A stretch of DNA of 64,000 nt from Nigrospora sphaerica (GCA_018287875.1 JAGVVL010000029.1:248001-312000); one strand, 5' to 3'; counted from the first letter of the stretch, positions 1-9,590 are shown. Translations and numbers: made by a program. Notes: generated by a model from the sequence alone, not told the origin.

Positions 1-920
1 AAACTGCAACACGCCCTTTTAGAAAATGCAGCGTGTTTAAAGGATACGGATCCAGAATTTCAAGCACTGGCTGTTGAAGAAAAAACAGTGCTTGAAAACC
101 AAATACAAGCGCTATCTCAACGATTAGAATATCTGTTGATTCCAGAAGACCCAGATGATGGTCGTAATGTCTTTTTAGAAATTAGAGCCGCTGCAGGGGA
201 GCAGAAGCTTCGATTTTTGCAGGTGATTTACTGCGCATGTATTTAAGATATGCAGAAGAACAAAAATGGGCGGTCGAAATAATTAGTAGTCATCCTAGTG
301 AACAAGGGGGCTATAAAGAAGTGATTCTTAAAATTATAGGAGAAGCCGTCTATTCAAACCTTAAATTTGAATCTGGAGCACATCGAGTGCAGCGAGTACC
401 TACCACTGAAACACAAGGACGACTCCATACCTCAACCTGTACAGTGGCGGTGTTTCCTGAAGTAGAGCTCATTGATGACATGCCAATCAACCCAGAAGAC
501 TTGCGTATCGATACCTTTAGGGCCTCAGGCGCTGGAGGACAACATGTACAAAAGACAGACTCTGCGATTCGCATTATTCATTTACCAACGGGTTTGAAAG
601 TAGAGTGTCAAGATGAGCGTTCACAACACAAAAACCGAGAACGGGCTTTATCTTTGCTACAAGCTCGATTACTCGCAGCGACTCGTGAGAAACAACAACA
701 AGAAGCTGCAGCGACAAGACGAAACTTAGTAGGCACCGGCAACCGATCAGAGCGTATCCGTACCTATAACCTCCCGCAAGGCCGCTTAACGGATCACCGC
801 ATTCCTTTAACCTTATATCAATTAAGTGCTATTTTAGAAGGTAAACTATCTTTGATCATCGAACCCCTTCGTCAGCACTATCAAATGGAAATGCTCAAAA
901 ATAATGAGTTAGATACTTAA
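1..920 (+). CDS. prfA: Peptide chain release factor 1, 5' partial, one frameshift
   Basis: RF1 reads UAA and UAG stop codons on the ribosome and triggers peptide release. The window opens inside its N-terminal helical domain. The reading frame breaks near base 197 in a run of four G, just where the family has the conserved FLE(I/V)RAG.GG stretch; a single missing G would join the halves. Downstream, the protein is standard: the HRVQRVP segment, the catalytic GAGGQH loop whose glutamine is methylated in relatives, and the conserved C-terminal domain. About 305 of the usual 360 residues lie in the window. The gene faces rho tail to tail. Its usual partner prmC is not found downstream. I read the break as a sequence error, since RF1 is essential. 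Confidence 0.93.
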
Positions 921-998
921 AAGAAAGGTTTGCACCGCTACCATATCCTGCATTTTCTATGGCTGACTTAAAACGAAGAACATAGTATAAACTTCGCT

Positions 999-2476
999 TT
1001 ATCCTTTCATGGCATCAAAAAATTCTTCGTTGGTTTTGGTTTTTGTTATTTGCTCAATTAAGAATTTCATGCCTGCTACCACGTCCATGGTAGCTAAGAG
1101 ATTGCGTAAAACCCAAGTATTCTGTAATTCTTCAGGACTTACTAATTGATCAGCCCGTCGAGTGCCGGAGGATAACCAATCAAAAGCAGGATAGATGCCT
1201 TTACGCGCTAACTCTAAGTTCGCTCGCATATCCCAGTTTCCAGTTCCCTTTAACTCTTCATAGATGACGTCGTCCATTTTAGAGCCAGTATCTACTAAAA
1301 TCGTAGAAAGAACAGTTAAGCTACCCCTTCTTCAACATTGCGGGCGGCTCCAAAAAATCGTTTTAATGGTTGTAGTGCATTCGTATCAATACCTCCCGTC
1401 AATACCTTACCAGAAGATGGCGTGACTGCGTTATACGCTCGAGCTAGCCTTGTCATCGAGTCCATTAAAATCACCACATCTTGTTTATGCTCTACGAGTC
1501 GTTTTGCTTTTTCAATAGTCATTTCAGCTAACTGAATATAGCGAGTAGGCGGTTCATCAAAAGTGCTAGCGACCACCTCGCCTTTAATCGACCGTTGCAT
1601 ATCTGTTACTTCTTCAGGTCGCTCACCAATTAATAAAACAATCAAATAACATTCGGGATGGTTGGTAATAATAGATTGGGCAATGTTTTTTAGCATCATG
1701 GTCTTACCCACCTTAGGTGGCGATAAGATTAAACCACGTTGCCCCTTACCTAAAGGTGCAATGATGTCAATAATACGCCCTGTCGTCCTTTCAGAATCAT
1801 TTCCTTCCCTTTCTAAGACCAGTCTCTCGTTAGGGTATAAAGGGGTTAAATTTTCGAATAATACTTTGTTCTTGGTTAGCAGCGGATCTTCACGGTTAAT
1901 CGCTGTCACTTGTGATAACGCAAAATAACGCTCCCCTGGCTTACTAGGAGGTCGTATGGTGCCTGTGACAGTATCTCCCTTTCGAAGCCTATAATGTTTT
2001 ATTTGACTAGATAGCAAGTAAATATCATCTGGTCCCGATGAATAGGAATATTCAGGGGAACGTAAAAAACCAAAACCCTCGGGTAGAATTTCTAATACCC
2101 CTCGTACAATAATTTCTTCTCCCTGCTTCGCTCGATCTTTCAATAAAGCGAAAATAATATCTTTTTTATGTAGCCTACCTACATTCCCTAACCCAAAAGA
2201 GTTAGCAAGTTTCATTAAAGCAGGGGTGGGTAACTGTTTAAGCGCTCCTAAATCGAAATTCGACTTAGGCCTTTCGGTCTTTGGTGGCATGACACGACGA
2301 CGCTTTTGAGAAGGTTCAGGCTGTTTTTCAGTCTCTACCGAGTCAGTCTCAATGTGCTTTTGCTCAACTTTTTTGGGTTCTACCAATTCAGCCTTTTCAG
2401 TTCGGGTCTTTTCAGCCTTTTTAGGTTCTACCAATTCAACTGGCTGCATTGGCTGGTTTTGGGTACCGGTATTCAT
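999..2476 (-). CDS. rho: Transcription termination factor Rho, one frameshift
   Basis: Rho is the hexameric RNA helicase that ends transcription at C-rich unstructured RNA. Visible parts in order: a charged Lys/Glu/Pro-rich N-terminal extension of about 70 residues; the Rho N-terminal and cold-shock-like RNA-binding domains (EGFGFLRSP); a Walker A box SPPKVGKT; the ATPase core with [12 protein letters not shown] and [14 protein letters not shown]; and the secondary RNA-binding Q/R-loop region GGIDTNAL. The frame breaks near 1318 in a run of four C on the + strand (GGGG in the gene), inside the conserved NVEEGGS segment. With one base restored the protein is about 492 residues, longer than the usual 419 because of the extension. 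It lies 123 bases downstream of trxA on the same strand, a common gammaproteobacterial pairing. Confidence 0.95.
2375..2438 (-). repeat. Direct repeat in the Rho N-terminal extension
   Basis: A 16-base match recurs at 2375-2390 and 2423-2438, period 48 bases. It encodes two copies of ELVEPKK within a 16-residue period in the charged N-terminal extension of Rho. The rest of the extension is rich in Lys, Glu and Thr. Confidence 0.7.
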
Positions 2477-2599
2477 AGTAACTTGACTAGTTCAGAAATA
2501 AAAAAGCAGGGCATAAATAAATGTAATAATGCGCTGCTTGAAAAATAATGAGATCAATGTGATTCGATAATGTAAAAGACTAATAATGCATTCCTTGCA

Positions 2600-2932
2600 T
2601 TATAAGCTAGTTAAGTGCTGTTTTAAAAAAGCAACTAACATGGATTGGGTTTGACGACCAACTAAACTATCCAGCTTTTCTCCTGATTGGAATAGAATAA
2701 AGTTGGGAATGCTCTGTACACCATACTTTGTTGCTAAGGTAGGGATTGCATCAATATCAACCTTTCCTACGATTAGTTTCCCTTTATAAGTGCTTGCGAC
2801 TTCAGATAAAATAGGCGTCATCGCTGTACAAGGCGCGCACCAAGGTGCCCAAAAATCTATTAAAACAGGCAGATTGGACTGTAACATCTGCTCAAATTCT
2901 TTTTCATCTTTTATATTAATTAATTCGCTCAT
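2600..2932 (-). CDS. trxA: Thioredoxin with CAPC active site
   Basis: A small cytoplasmic dithiol oxidoreductase that reduces protein disulfides, normally recharged by thioredoxin reductase. The 110-residue length fits TrxA. The active-site segment is FWAPWCAPCTAM, so the redox pair is Cys-Ala-Pro-Cys in place of the near-universal Cys-Gly-Pro-Cys. The buried aspartate (LIDFWA), the cis-proline segment (QSIPNFILF) and the GxVGR-like C-terminal loop (SLVGRQ) are all present. The substitution could alter redox potential, but this is inference. It precedes rho on the same strand, the usual arrangement, which supports trxA over a divergent thioredoxin-like protein. Confidence 0.92.
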   Translation of the reverse strand: MSELINIKDEKEFEQMLQSNLPVLIDFWAPWCAPCTAMTPILSEVASTYKGKLIVGKVDIDAIPTLATKYGVQSIPNFILFQSGEKLDSLVGRQTQSMLVAFLKQHLTSL

Positions 2933-2958
2933 ATTATTCTCACTCGTTCAAACCAAGG

Positions 2959-3812
2959 CTATTCTTTGGAAGTTAATACATGCTTAAACCATTCTGAATA
3001 AGCATCTTGCACTTTCTCTACTTCTACTTCTAGAGCATCATAAATTTCTTTCCATTGAGAGGCAGGCGTGCTTTTTAGCACTGATAAAAAACGTTCGCAT
3101 ATTTTATCTAAGCGCCTCAACCCAAAATAACGGGTACCACCTTGTAGTCGGTGAATAATGACTCGACTTGCATCCCAATCCTGGTTGAGACATTCTGCCT
3201 GTAGTTGTGCTGACTCAGTGGCAAGATTTTCTATTACGACAGGAAAAGCACTTTTGATAAACTCTATGTCACCATTATGAATCTTTAATGCCTCATTAAA
3301 ATCGATGGGTTCACCTGTAATATTCAATGCAACGGTCTTATCTTGGTAAGTGCTTTGCGCAATCGGTAAATTACTCCATTTAGGAATATAAGCTTTCAAA
3401 ATTTCTTCAGCAGTCATTCTTAATAAGGGTTTGACCAATACAGTCTGCATGCCAGATTCTAAACAGCTTTGTCTGTTTTCCTCTGTCCCATAAACTGTCA
3501 GCGCTACTAATACAGGCTGCTTATCTACAATCTTTTGCTCTACCATAAAACGAGTCATCGCTTTAGCTAAGCTATATCCGTCGAGATCAGGCAAACTAAT
3601 ATCCATTAAAATCAAATCATAGTACGTTGGATTCATTTTAAAATGGGTAAGTGCCTTTTTCCTTCTGAAAGAAAGTCTACGGCACAGCCTAAATCTTTTA
3701 GAAATCGCTTAGCAATATGTGCTGATAAATCATCATCGTCAATAACAAGTACTCGGATAGGATCTTTAATATCAATACTTGGATGCGTTGTATTATTAGA
3801 AAAATTTTCCAT
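2959..3812 (-). CDS. Stand-alone receiver plus HPt phosphorelay protein, one frameshift
   Basis: Two signalling domains are visible. The N-terminal receiver has the acidic pocket VLVIDDDD, the phospho-acceptor aspartate in LILMDISLPDLDG, the switch threonine in VALTVYG and the lysine in VLVKPL. The C-terminal histidine phosphotransfer domain carries the phospho-histidine in VIIHRLQGGTRYFG. No kinase, transmembrane or DNA-binding domain is present. It resembles the tail of a hybrid kinase such as ArcB or BarA/LetS, freed as a separate protein of about 284 residues. The frame breaks near 3656 in a run of five T on the + strand. The start at 3812 (ATG) is chosen over an upstream TTG at 3887 because it begins just before the receiver. 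Only 26 bases separate it from trxA. Confidence 0.8.
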
Positions 3813-4146
3813 GGGTATACTAGAACTAAAAACCGTAAGAAAAAGGCGATTGCAATTAGAAAATTGTGAGGGATAAATAGTTCCCAACCATTACATCCTA
3901 AAAAAATCAACCTTATTGAGTCCATTCCTCAGTATGATGGTCTATTTTTTTGTTAAAAGCAAGGATAAGTTGATCATTTTAGTTGGTTAAATCTAGCCCA
4001 TTGTGTTAAGACTGAAAAGGAAATATAATTTTTCCACTTCTAATCATGACAGTTAGAGGAGCCAACTTACATAACTATTTGCAAATGAGGCGTATTTTTA
4101 AATACATGAGTTCATACGTTTTTCAAAGCCAATCGAGGTATTAGAG

Positions 4147-4587
4147 ATGACCGCATCTCTTAACACCCTCATAGGATTTGACTTTGGTATGCGTCATATC
4201 GGAGTCGCTGTGGGGCAAACCATCAGCATGACCACTCAAGCCTGTCATAGCCTTTTAGCTCGCGACGGCATCCCTTCGTGGCCACAAGTAGAACGATTGT
4301 TACAGCTATGGAATCCAGATGCTCTAGTCGTCGGTGTTCCCATTCATATGGATGGTGAAGAACACATGATAACTTTAGCAGCACAACAATTCATTCAATC
4401 CCTTCGAGATCGCTTTTCCCTGCCAGTACACAGCGCAGAGGAAAGATTAACTACCGTAGAGGCTCGATCTCGTTTATTTGCGCAAGGCGGATACCGCTCG
4501 CTTTCTAAAAATAATATTGATGCCCTTTCTGCTCAACTTATCTTAGAAGGATGGCTTTCCGAATATTATCTCTCAAATGGAATATAG
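4147..4587 (+). CDS. ruvX: Putative pre-16S rRNA nuclease (YqgF/RuvX)
   Basis: RNase H-fold nuclease of the YqgF family, implicated in 16S rRNA 5'-end processing; it was earlier proposed as a Holliday junction resolvase. At 146 residues it has the usual length. Family motifs visible: the catalytic aspartate in GFDFGMRHIGVAVG near the N-terminus, VVGVPIHMDG in the middle, the glutamate in AEERLTTVEARS, and the C-terminal aspartate in NNIDALSAQLILEGWL. The family usually has Asp-Glu in the third motif; here it is Ala-Glu-Glu. murJ follows after only 15 bases, so the two may be co-transcribed. The 5' flank of about 330 bases up to the divergent receiver gene contains no other gene. Confidence 0.9.
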   Translation: MTASLNTLIGFDFGMRHIGVAVGQTISMTTQACHSLLARDGIPSWPQVERLLQLWNPDALVVGVPIHMDGEEHMITLAAQQFIQSLRDRFSLPVHSAEERLTTVEARSRLFAQGGYRSLSKNNIDALSAQLILEGWLSEYYLSNGI

Positions 4588-4602
4588 TGAACATAACTAA
4601 TT

Positions 4603-6131
4603 ATGAATAATCGACTTTTTAAAACCACTTCCATCTTAGCTTTTTTCACCTTGATTTCTAGAATTTTGGGATTTATGCGTGATGTTGTTTTCGCTCAAAT
4701 GTTTGGAGCTTCCGCCACAGTGGATGCCTTTTTAGCAGCCAACAAAGTACTCAGTTCTTTTCGGGGATTTTTAGAAGGTCCATTATCTCAGATATTTATA
4801 CCTATCTTATCAGAATATCGGAAGAAAAATCTCACGCTGAAGAAAAATATTTATTTGCAGCTACGGTCGGTACATTAGGGCTTTGTGTCTTTATCATTGT
4901 ATGCTTTGGTATTGTTTTAGTACCTTATTTACTTAAAATCATTACCCCAGGCTTAGAACCGTACCGCTTTAATTTAGCTAGTTATTTCTTAAAAATCACT
5001 TTCCCTTATCTAATTTTCATCTCATTCTGCGGACTTGGGGTGGCCGTGATGAATACTTACGATTACCCTTTAGGTGTTGCTTTAACACCGGTATGGCTAA
5101 GTGTTTCACTAATTAGCGCGGCGCTTTGGTTTTCTCATTACTTTACTATACCTACTACTGCCTTAGCCTGGGGTGTTTTATTCGGCGGTGTGTTACAAGC
5201 TTTATTTGTCATTCGATTCCTACGACGCGTAGACCTTCTCGCATGGCCTAGAATTGATTTTTATGATCCAGGGGTAAAGCGAATACTAAATCGAATGTTA
5301 CCTGCTGTGGTAGGCGCTTCTGCAGCGCAAATCGGCATGCTAATTAACACAAACTTAGCTTCTTTCTTACCAATTGGTACTATTAGTTGGGTGTATTATG
5401 CGGATCGATTAATTTATTTTCCGCTTAGTATTATTGGAATTTCCTTATCTACGGCTTTATTAAGGCCGTTATCCCAGTATTACGCTGAAAATAATATGAA
5501 AGCGTTTGACCAAACATTAGGTTGGTCTTTAAGAGCGAATATATTTGTTGCTTTACCTTATTCTATCTTAATTGCTATGTTATCTGGGCCTGCGACTGTT
5601 ACTTTATTCATGCGGGGTGCTTTTACAGTCAATGATGTCATGCAAACCCAAAGCGCATTAATGGGATACGTCTTAGGGTTATCGGCTTTCATGCTAAATA
5701 AAACACTAATTACCGCTCTTTATACGCAACAAGATACCAAAAGCCCCGTCAAAGTTGTCATTCTTGGAGCGATCTCGAATGTGCTAATAGGATTATTATT
5801 AATCCCTAAAATTAGTCAGGCCGGTATTACTATGGCAGGCTCTATAGGTGGGTGGGTTCAAGTACTGCTTATGTTCTTTTGGATAAAACGTCCAATTATG
5901 CAACTGTTTAACCCAAGCGCGGGTCTTAAACGATGGCTAGCTAGTTTAGCGGGTATGACGATTGCATTGATCACTTTCTTCCATTTTGCCACTCCTCCGC
6001 TTGCGTGCTGGTTAGAGTGGAATGAAATGACAAGATGGATGCATTTTGCTTTATTGAACATAGGAACCATTATTATAGTCGCTATAGCAGCTTGGTATAG
6101 TAAGGACTTTACAAGAGCAAGTGCTTTTTAA
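4603..6131 (+). CDS. murJ: Lipid II flippase MurJ, one frameshift
   Basis: MurJ is the MOP-superfamily inner-membrane flippase that moves lipid II across the membrane for peptidoglycan synthesis. The N-terminus carries the signature SRILGFMRDVVFAQMFGAS and a charged segment VDAFLAANK. Many hydrophobic segments follow along roughly 509 residues, the normal length. The frame is lost near 4818, in the loop after the second membrane segment, and is regained by one missing base, with conserved sequence continuing to the end. The gene follows ruvX closely and converges with lepB, sharing a hairpin at the junction. Nothing suggests decay other than this single break. Confidence 0.92.
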
Positions 6132-6151
6132 AGAGGCTATAAAGCCTCTTT
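6130..6151. terminator. Hairpin between convergent murJ and lepB
   Basis: A perfect 9-base-pair stem (AAAGAGGCT with AGCCTCTTT) around a 4-base loop sits exactly between the stop codons of murJ and lepB. A T-run on the murJ side (6125-6129) would serve as the U-tract for the minus-strand transcript. It probably serves both convergent genes. Confidence 0.6.
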
Positions 6152-7025
6152 ACTTAGGCTTCATACCTAAACGTTTCCAACGTAACCAATGATGCGGCTT
6201 CCACCAAACCATTGGTTTGACACGACTTAGATAAATACGCTTGACTGTACCTAAAAGATAACGATCAGGTACACATCCCCAGATTCGGCTATCAATACTT
6301 TGATCCCGGTTATCACCCATCACAAAATAGTGCTTTGACGGGACAATAACATCAATTAATTCATCTTCCACCCTTTCTTGTATCGACTTTGATAAAGATT
6401 GCTGATAGACATAATAGGTGTGATCATCTAGCGTTTCTTCATACAGGACCTCACTTGTCTCTGTTTTTTGTCCTGCTTCCTCTTGTAAAGGGGTTACTTT
6501 GTATCGAGGAATCGGTTTACCATTTAAAATAATTTGCTTATTAATATATTGTATCCTATCTCCCGGCAACCCTATGATACGCTGGATTAAGGCATTAGAA
6601 GTTACATACTGTACCGTCTCTCCTGCATCTCCAATGATTCGTTTAATCAAAGTATTCAGTGGATTTGAGGTATCAATAGGAGATTGAAGCGCAACGAGAT
6701 CACCCCGTTTAGGCGCATGAAAAGGAATTAATACATGCCCGCTAATGGGTATACGCACTCCATAAGCTAATTTATCTACTAATATACGATCCCCTTCTAA
6801 TAGGGTAGGTTTTGAAGATTCAGAAGGGATAATAGCCCACTCTACTACAAAAGAACGCATTAATAACAGAATCATTACCGTTCTAAAATAAGAGGCAATG
6901 CCTTCTGTATAATAACTGACCCCTTTAGGAATACTGTATTGTTTATAATGTAAGTAGTAATGCAGCCCTGCACAACCACCGCTGACTACAGCACCGATGA
7001 CTGTTAACCACCACCATGGTCCCAT
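6150..7025 (-). CDS. lepB: Signal peptidase I with duplicated catalytic-lysine box
   Basis: LepB cleaves signal peptides from exported proteins at the periplasmic face. Two hydrophobic segments lie near the N-terminus. The catalytic serine sits in IIPSESSKPTLLEGD, aligned to the family IPSGSMxPTL. The catalytic lysine lies in LIKRIIG. This lysine box is duplicated in tandem: the second copy reads LIQRIIGLPGD, with glutamine at the lysine position but with the better-conserved GLPGD tail. The C-terminal box is GDNRDQSIDSRIWGCV. Length 291 residues. It lies 11 bases downstream of pheS on the same strand. Activity is plausible because both catalytic residues are present, but the duplication should change the active-site loop. 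Confidence 0.92.
   Translation of the reverse strand: MGPWWWLTVIGAVVSGGCAGLHYYLHYKQYSIPKGVSYYTEGIASYFRTVMILLLMRSFVVEWAIIPSESSKPTLLEGDRILVDKLAYGVRIPISGHVLIPFHAPKRGDLVALQSPIDTSNPLNTLIKRIIGDAGETVQYVTSNALIQRIIGLPGDRIQYINKQIILNGKPIPRYKVTPLQEEAGQKTETSEVLYEETLDDHTYYVYQQSLSKSIQERVEDELIDVIVPSKHYFVMGDNRDQSIDSRIWGCVPDRYLLGTVKRIYLSRVKPMVWWKPHHWLRWKRLGMKPK
6543..6656 (-). repeat. Diverged 60-base tandem duplication inside lepB
   Basis: Two 54-base units (6603-6656 and 6543-6596), period 60, encode related 18-residue segments with the shared pattern N.LI.RIIG..G...QY. The first unit keeps the catalytic lysine; the second has glutamine there. The units differ at many third positions, so the duplication is old, not an assembly slip. 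Confidence 0.85.
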
Positions 7026-7036
7026 CGTTAGCGCTA

Positions 7037-8065
7037 CTAATTAAATTGGCTCAAGAAACGACTATCATTTTCAAAAAATAGCCTAATGTCAGGAATTTGA
7101 TAGCGAAGCAACGCCAAGCGTTCTATGCCTATACCAAAGGCATATCCTTGGTAACGTCTAGAATCAATCCCGACATAACTAAACACATTAGGATGAATCA
7201 TACCGCACCCCAATACTTCTAACCATCCACTATGATGACAAAATTTGCATTTTTCTCCATGACATAATAAACATTGAATATCTACTTCTGCCGAAGGTTC
7301 AGTAAAAGGAAAATAACTAGCTCGAAAGCGTATGGGTAAGCTTGGATTGTCAAAAAAAGTTTTTAAGAAATAGGTTAATAGCCCTTTTAATTCAGAAAAA
7401 TTAGCGCTTTCATCGACCACCATGCCTTCTAATTGATGAAACATAGGAGTATGCGTCACATCTGAATCACATCGGTATACTGCCCCAGTTGAAAAAATAC
7501 GGAAAGGAGCTTCTCCTTTACTTAGCGCATGAATTTGAACTGTAGAAGTATGGGTTCTTAGTAAATGCTCAGGGTATTTTTCTAAATAAAACGTATCATG
7601 CAAAGTACGAGCTGGATGATTGGAAGGAATATTTAAAGCAGTAAAATTGATCGCTTCAGCCTCCACTTCATTTCCTGTCTGCAACTCAAAACCGGCCCGA
7701 ATAAACAAATCTTCAAGCTGGTTTCGAGTCTGAGTCAGCGGATGAATACCACCTAGCGCATCTCCAAATCCAGGCAGTGATACATCAATATATTCCGTTT
7801 TTAAAGCTTTGATTAATTCTAATTGAGTTAATGCTTTTTTCTTTTGTTCTAGTGCATGCTGAATGGATTTTTTAGCAGATTGAACGCATTGCCCAAATTC
7901 GGGACGTTCCTTTTCAGGCAGTGTGCTAATTTTCCTAAGCGCTACATTTAATGCACTTTGTTTTCCTAGTAAATTTATCTTGATGGCTTCTAGATCCTCT
8001 AGAGATTCTACCTGTTGAATCTTCTCAAGCGATTGATGAATATCATCTTCTAATACAGTAAACAT
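7037..8065 (-). CDS. pheS: Phenylalanine-tRNA ligase alpha subunit
   Basis: Catalytic subunit of the cytoplasmic PheS2PheT2 enzyme that charges tRNA-Phe. An N-terminal coiled-coil region (about residues 1-90) that contacts tRNA precedes the class II core. Motif 2 is seen as YRCDSDVTHTPMFHQLEG, and motif 3 as GFGIGIERLALLRYQIPDIR-like sequence (here AFGIGIERLALLRY). The GxGMIHPNVF segment is present. At 342 residues it is slightly longer than the E. coli protein, and the frame is uninterrupted. The usual downstream partner pheT is missing; lepB takes its place, so pheT must be elsewhere. Confidence 0.95.
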   Translation of the reverse strand: MFTVLEDDIHQSLEKIQQVESLEDLEAIKINLLGKQSALNVALRKISTLPEKERPEFGQCVQSAKKSIQHALEQKKKALTQLELIKALKTEYIDVSLPGFGDALGGIHPLTQTRNQLEDLFIRAGFELQTGNEVEAEAINFTALNIPSNHPARTLHDTFYLEKYPEHLLRTHTSTVQIHALSKGEAPFRIFSTGAVYRCDSDVTHTPMFHQLEGMVVDESANFSELKGLLTYFLKTFFDNPSLPIRFRASYFPFTEPSAEVDIQCLLCHGEKCKFCHHSGWLEVLGCGMIHPNVFSYVGIDSRRYQGYAFGIGIERLALLRYQIPDIRLFFENDSRFLSQFN

Positions 8066-8240
8066 AATAGTGGTATTTCATTAGCAAGGGATTGGCAAGG
8101 ATCAAAGAACATGCTTCTCGTTTTGTCAATCCGAAAAATAAGGGTAGAGTGCATAGGATATGCTTTTGGAAAACTCATTCCCCACAGTGCAAGCAAAAAA
8201 TCGCAACCTTTAAGCACGATCTCACGCCTAAAAATAAGTA

Positions 8241-8944
8241 CTAGCATAAAGCATTATTTTTCGAATAGACCACCTGGTTACGAATATAAACAGGTCTAGT
8301 CTCTAGCGCTGTTATACCACCCGACTCCCTATACTTATGAGCAGCAAGTGTAATTATATCATAAGCTTTTGGATAATACCCAGCAAGCCATTCAGCGTTT
8401 AATTGATGGTGGTAATGATCCCATCCACTCCCTATCCCTTTCCAATCAGATAGTACCTTAATAGGCCATTGCAGTGTCTTTGGATCAGACAGCCCTTCTT
8501 CTCCCACTAAGTCCATCAATTGGCTATTTGGATTTTTTGATAGCAACCCCAATATATTTGATGTAAGCGAGCATCTAAAGCGGCTAACACCTGTTCGCAT
8601 CCGTCGACTCTTAATGCTTGTTGAGCTAGTGCGTGCAATGTAGAAACTGGCACCACAGGAATATTTAATCCAAAGGCAATGGCTTGCGCAATACTTGTGG
8701 CAAGCCGGATACCGGTAAAGCTACCAGGACCACAGCCAAAGCTGATCACATCGAGTTGTGATTTCTTAAGGCCATTCGCTCGCAATAACTGATCAATCGC
8801 TTCAAGTACCCATGCACTATTTTGCATGTTACTTTGTAAGGACTCAGAAAAGATTTGACCCTCTAGAGATAAAGCAATTGAGCCTTTTTCTGTAGAAGTC
8901 TCAATGGCTAATAGCTTAATACTCATGTCTTTTCTTTTTTTCAA
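8241..8944 (-). CDS. tsaB: tRNA threonylcarbamoyladenosine protein TsaB, one frameshift
   Basis: TsaB (YeaZ) is the partner of TsaD in making the t6A modification at position 37 of ANN-decoding tRNAs. The N-terminal ASKHA fold is clear: LLAIETSTEKGSIAL, then SFGCGPGSFTGIRLATSIAQ, typical of the family. The second half is in another frame after a break near 8535 in a run of six T on the + strand. The joined length is about 228 residues if the ATG at 8926 is used; an upstream ATG at 8944 would add six residues (KKRKD-rich) and lies only 6 bases after the ferredoxin gene. I prefer 8926 by family alignment but list the longer limit. Confidence 0.88.
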
Positions 8945-8950
8945 CCAATG

Positions 8951-9274
8951 CTAATAAATCAGGAATCTGGTCTTTTTGGAAGGCTGCTTTTGCCATTCAG
9001 CGGCATTAGGTAAGGGAGATTCTCGTCGATTAATGACAGGTAATTGTTTTGCCCACTCTAGGTTAAGTGGTTTAAATATTGATTGGGTAAGCGGTAAGTC
9101 TTCTTCAGCGTAAATTGCTTTAGGGCCACATTCGCTCACACATAACCCACAGTCAATGCATTCTTCGCCAATGACTAACATTTTAGAATGGGAGTGAAAA
9201 GCATCAACAGGACAGACTTCCACACAATCGGTATAACGACATTTAATGCAAGCTTCCGTTACTATGTGGGGCAT
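8951..9274 (-). CDS. fdxA: 7Fe/8Fe ferredoxin
   Basis: A small cytoplasmic electron carrier with two Fe-S clusters. The N-terminus reads CIKCRYTDCVEVCPVDAF, the FdxA pattern for a 3Fe-4S/4Fe-4S pair, followed by CIDCGLCVSECGPKAI. In most relatives the last motif ends Cys-Pro; here a glycine separates the last cysteine and the proline. After residue 60 comes the usual basic, less conserved C-terminal tail. Length 107 residues, as in FdxA. It is upstream of tsaB on the same strand, with 6 bases between them, so likely co-transcribed. The physiological electron partner cannot be told from the context. Confidence 0.9.
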   Translation of the reverse strand: MPHIVTEACIKCRYTDCVEVCPVDAFHSHSKMLVIGEECIDCGLCVSECGPKAIYAEEDLPLTQSIFKPLNLEWAKQLPVINRRESPLPNAAEWQKQPSKKTRFLIY

Positions 9275-9308
9275 AACTCATTTATTTTAATGCATCAGTT
9301 GTATTGAG

Positions 9309-9392
9309 TGCCCGGGGCCGGAGTCGAACCGGCACGATGTCACCATCGAGGGATTTTAAGTCCCTTGCGTCTACCTGTTTCGCCACCCGGGC
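9309..9392 (-). tRNA. tRNA-Leu (UAA)
   Basis: Cloverleaf with acceptor GCCCGGG pairing CCCGGGC, A discriminator, a long variable arm, TTCGACT T-loop, and anticodon UAA within a GGGAC-TUAAAAU-CCC type stem-loop. The 3' CCA is not encoded. Confidence 0.95.
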
Positions 9393-9415
9393 ATAAACTC
9401 CTTGCTTTCACAAGG

Positions 9416-9486
9416 AGGCTGAGGCCGGAATCGAACCGGCATACACGGATTTGCAGTCCGCTGCATGACCACTCTGCCACTCAGCC
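9416..9486 (-). tRNA. tRNA-Cys (GCA)
   Basis: Acceptor GGCTGAG with CTCAGCC, U discriminator as expected for Cys, anticodon stem CGGAC/GTCCG-type with GCA, T-loop TTCGATT. CCA is not encoded. It sits 23 bases from tRNA-Leu and 28 from tRNA-Gly in a three-tRNA cluster. Confidence 0.95.
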
Positions 9487-9514
9487 CATTTATTAAAATA
9501 TCCAACACAAGCAG

Positions 9515-9590
9515 TGGAGCGGGAAACGAGGTTCGAACTCGCGACCTTAACCTTGGCAAGGTTACGCTCTACCAGCTGAGCTATTCCCGC
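9515..9590 (-). tRNA. tRNA-Gly (GCC)
   Basis: Acceptor GCGGGAA with TTCCCGC, U discriminator, encoded CCA, D-arm AGCTCAGCTGGTAGAGC and anticodon GCC in CTTGCCAAG. The first gene of the minus-strand tRNA cluster. Confidence 0.95.

Noticed and set aside
180..245. A programmed frameshift in the release-factor gene
   Set aside because: Autoregulatory frameshifting belongs to prfB (RF2), where a +1 shift occurs at an early in-frame UGA. This gene is RF1 by sequence, the break is at a G4 run, and the direction and context match the other homopolymer breaks.
8050..8247. A minus-strand frame between pheS and tsaB
   Set aside because: No recognisable protein and it overlaps the pheS start; the 175-base gap appears to be a simple spacer.
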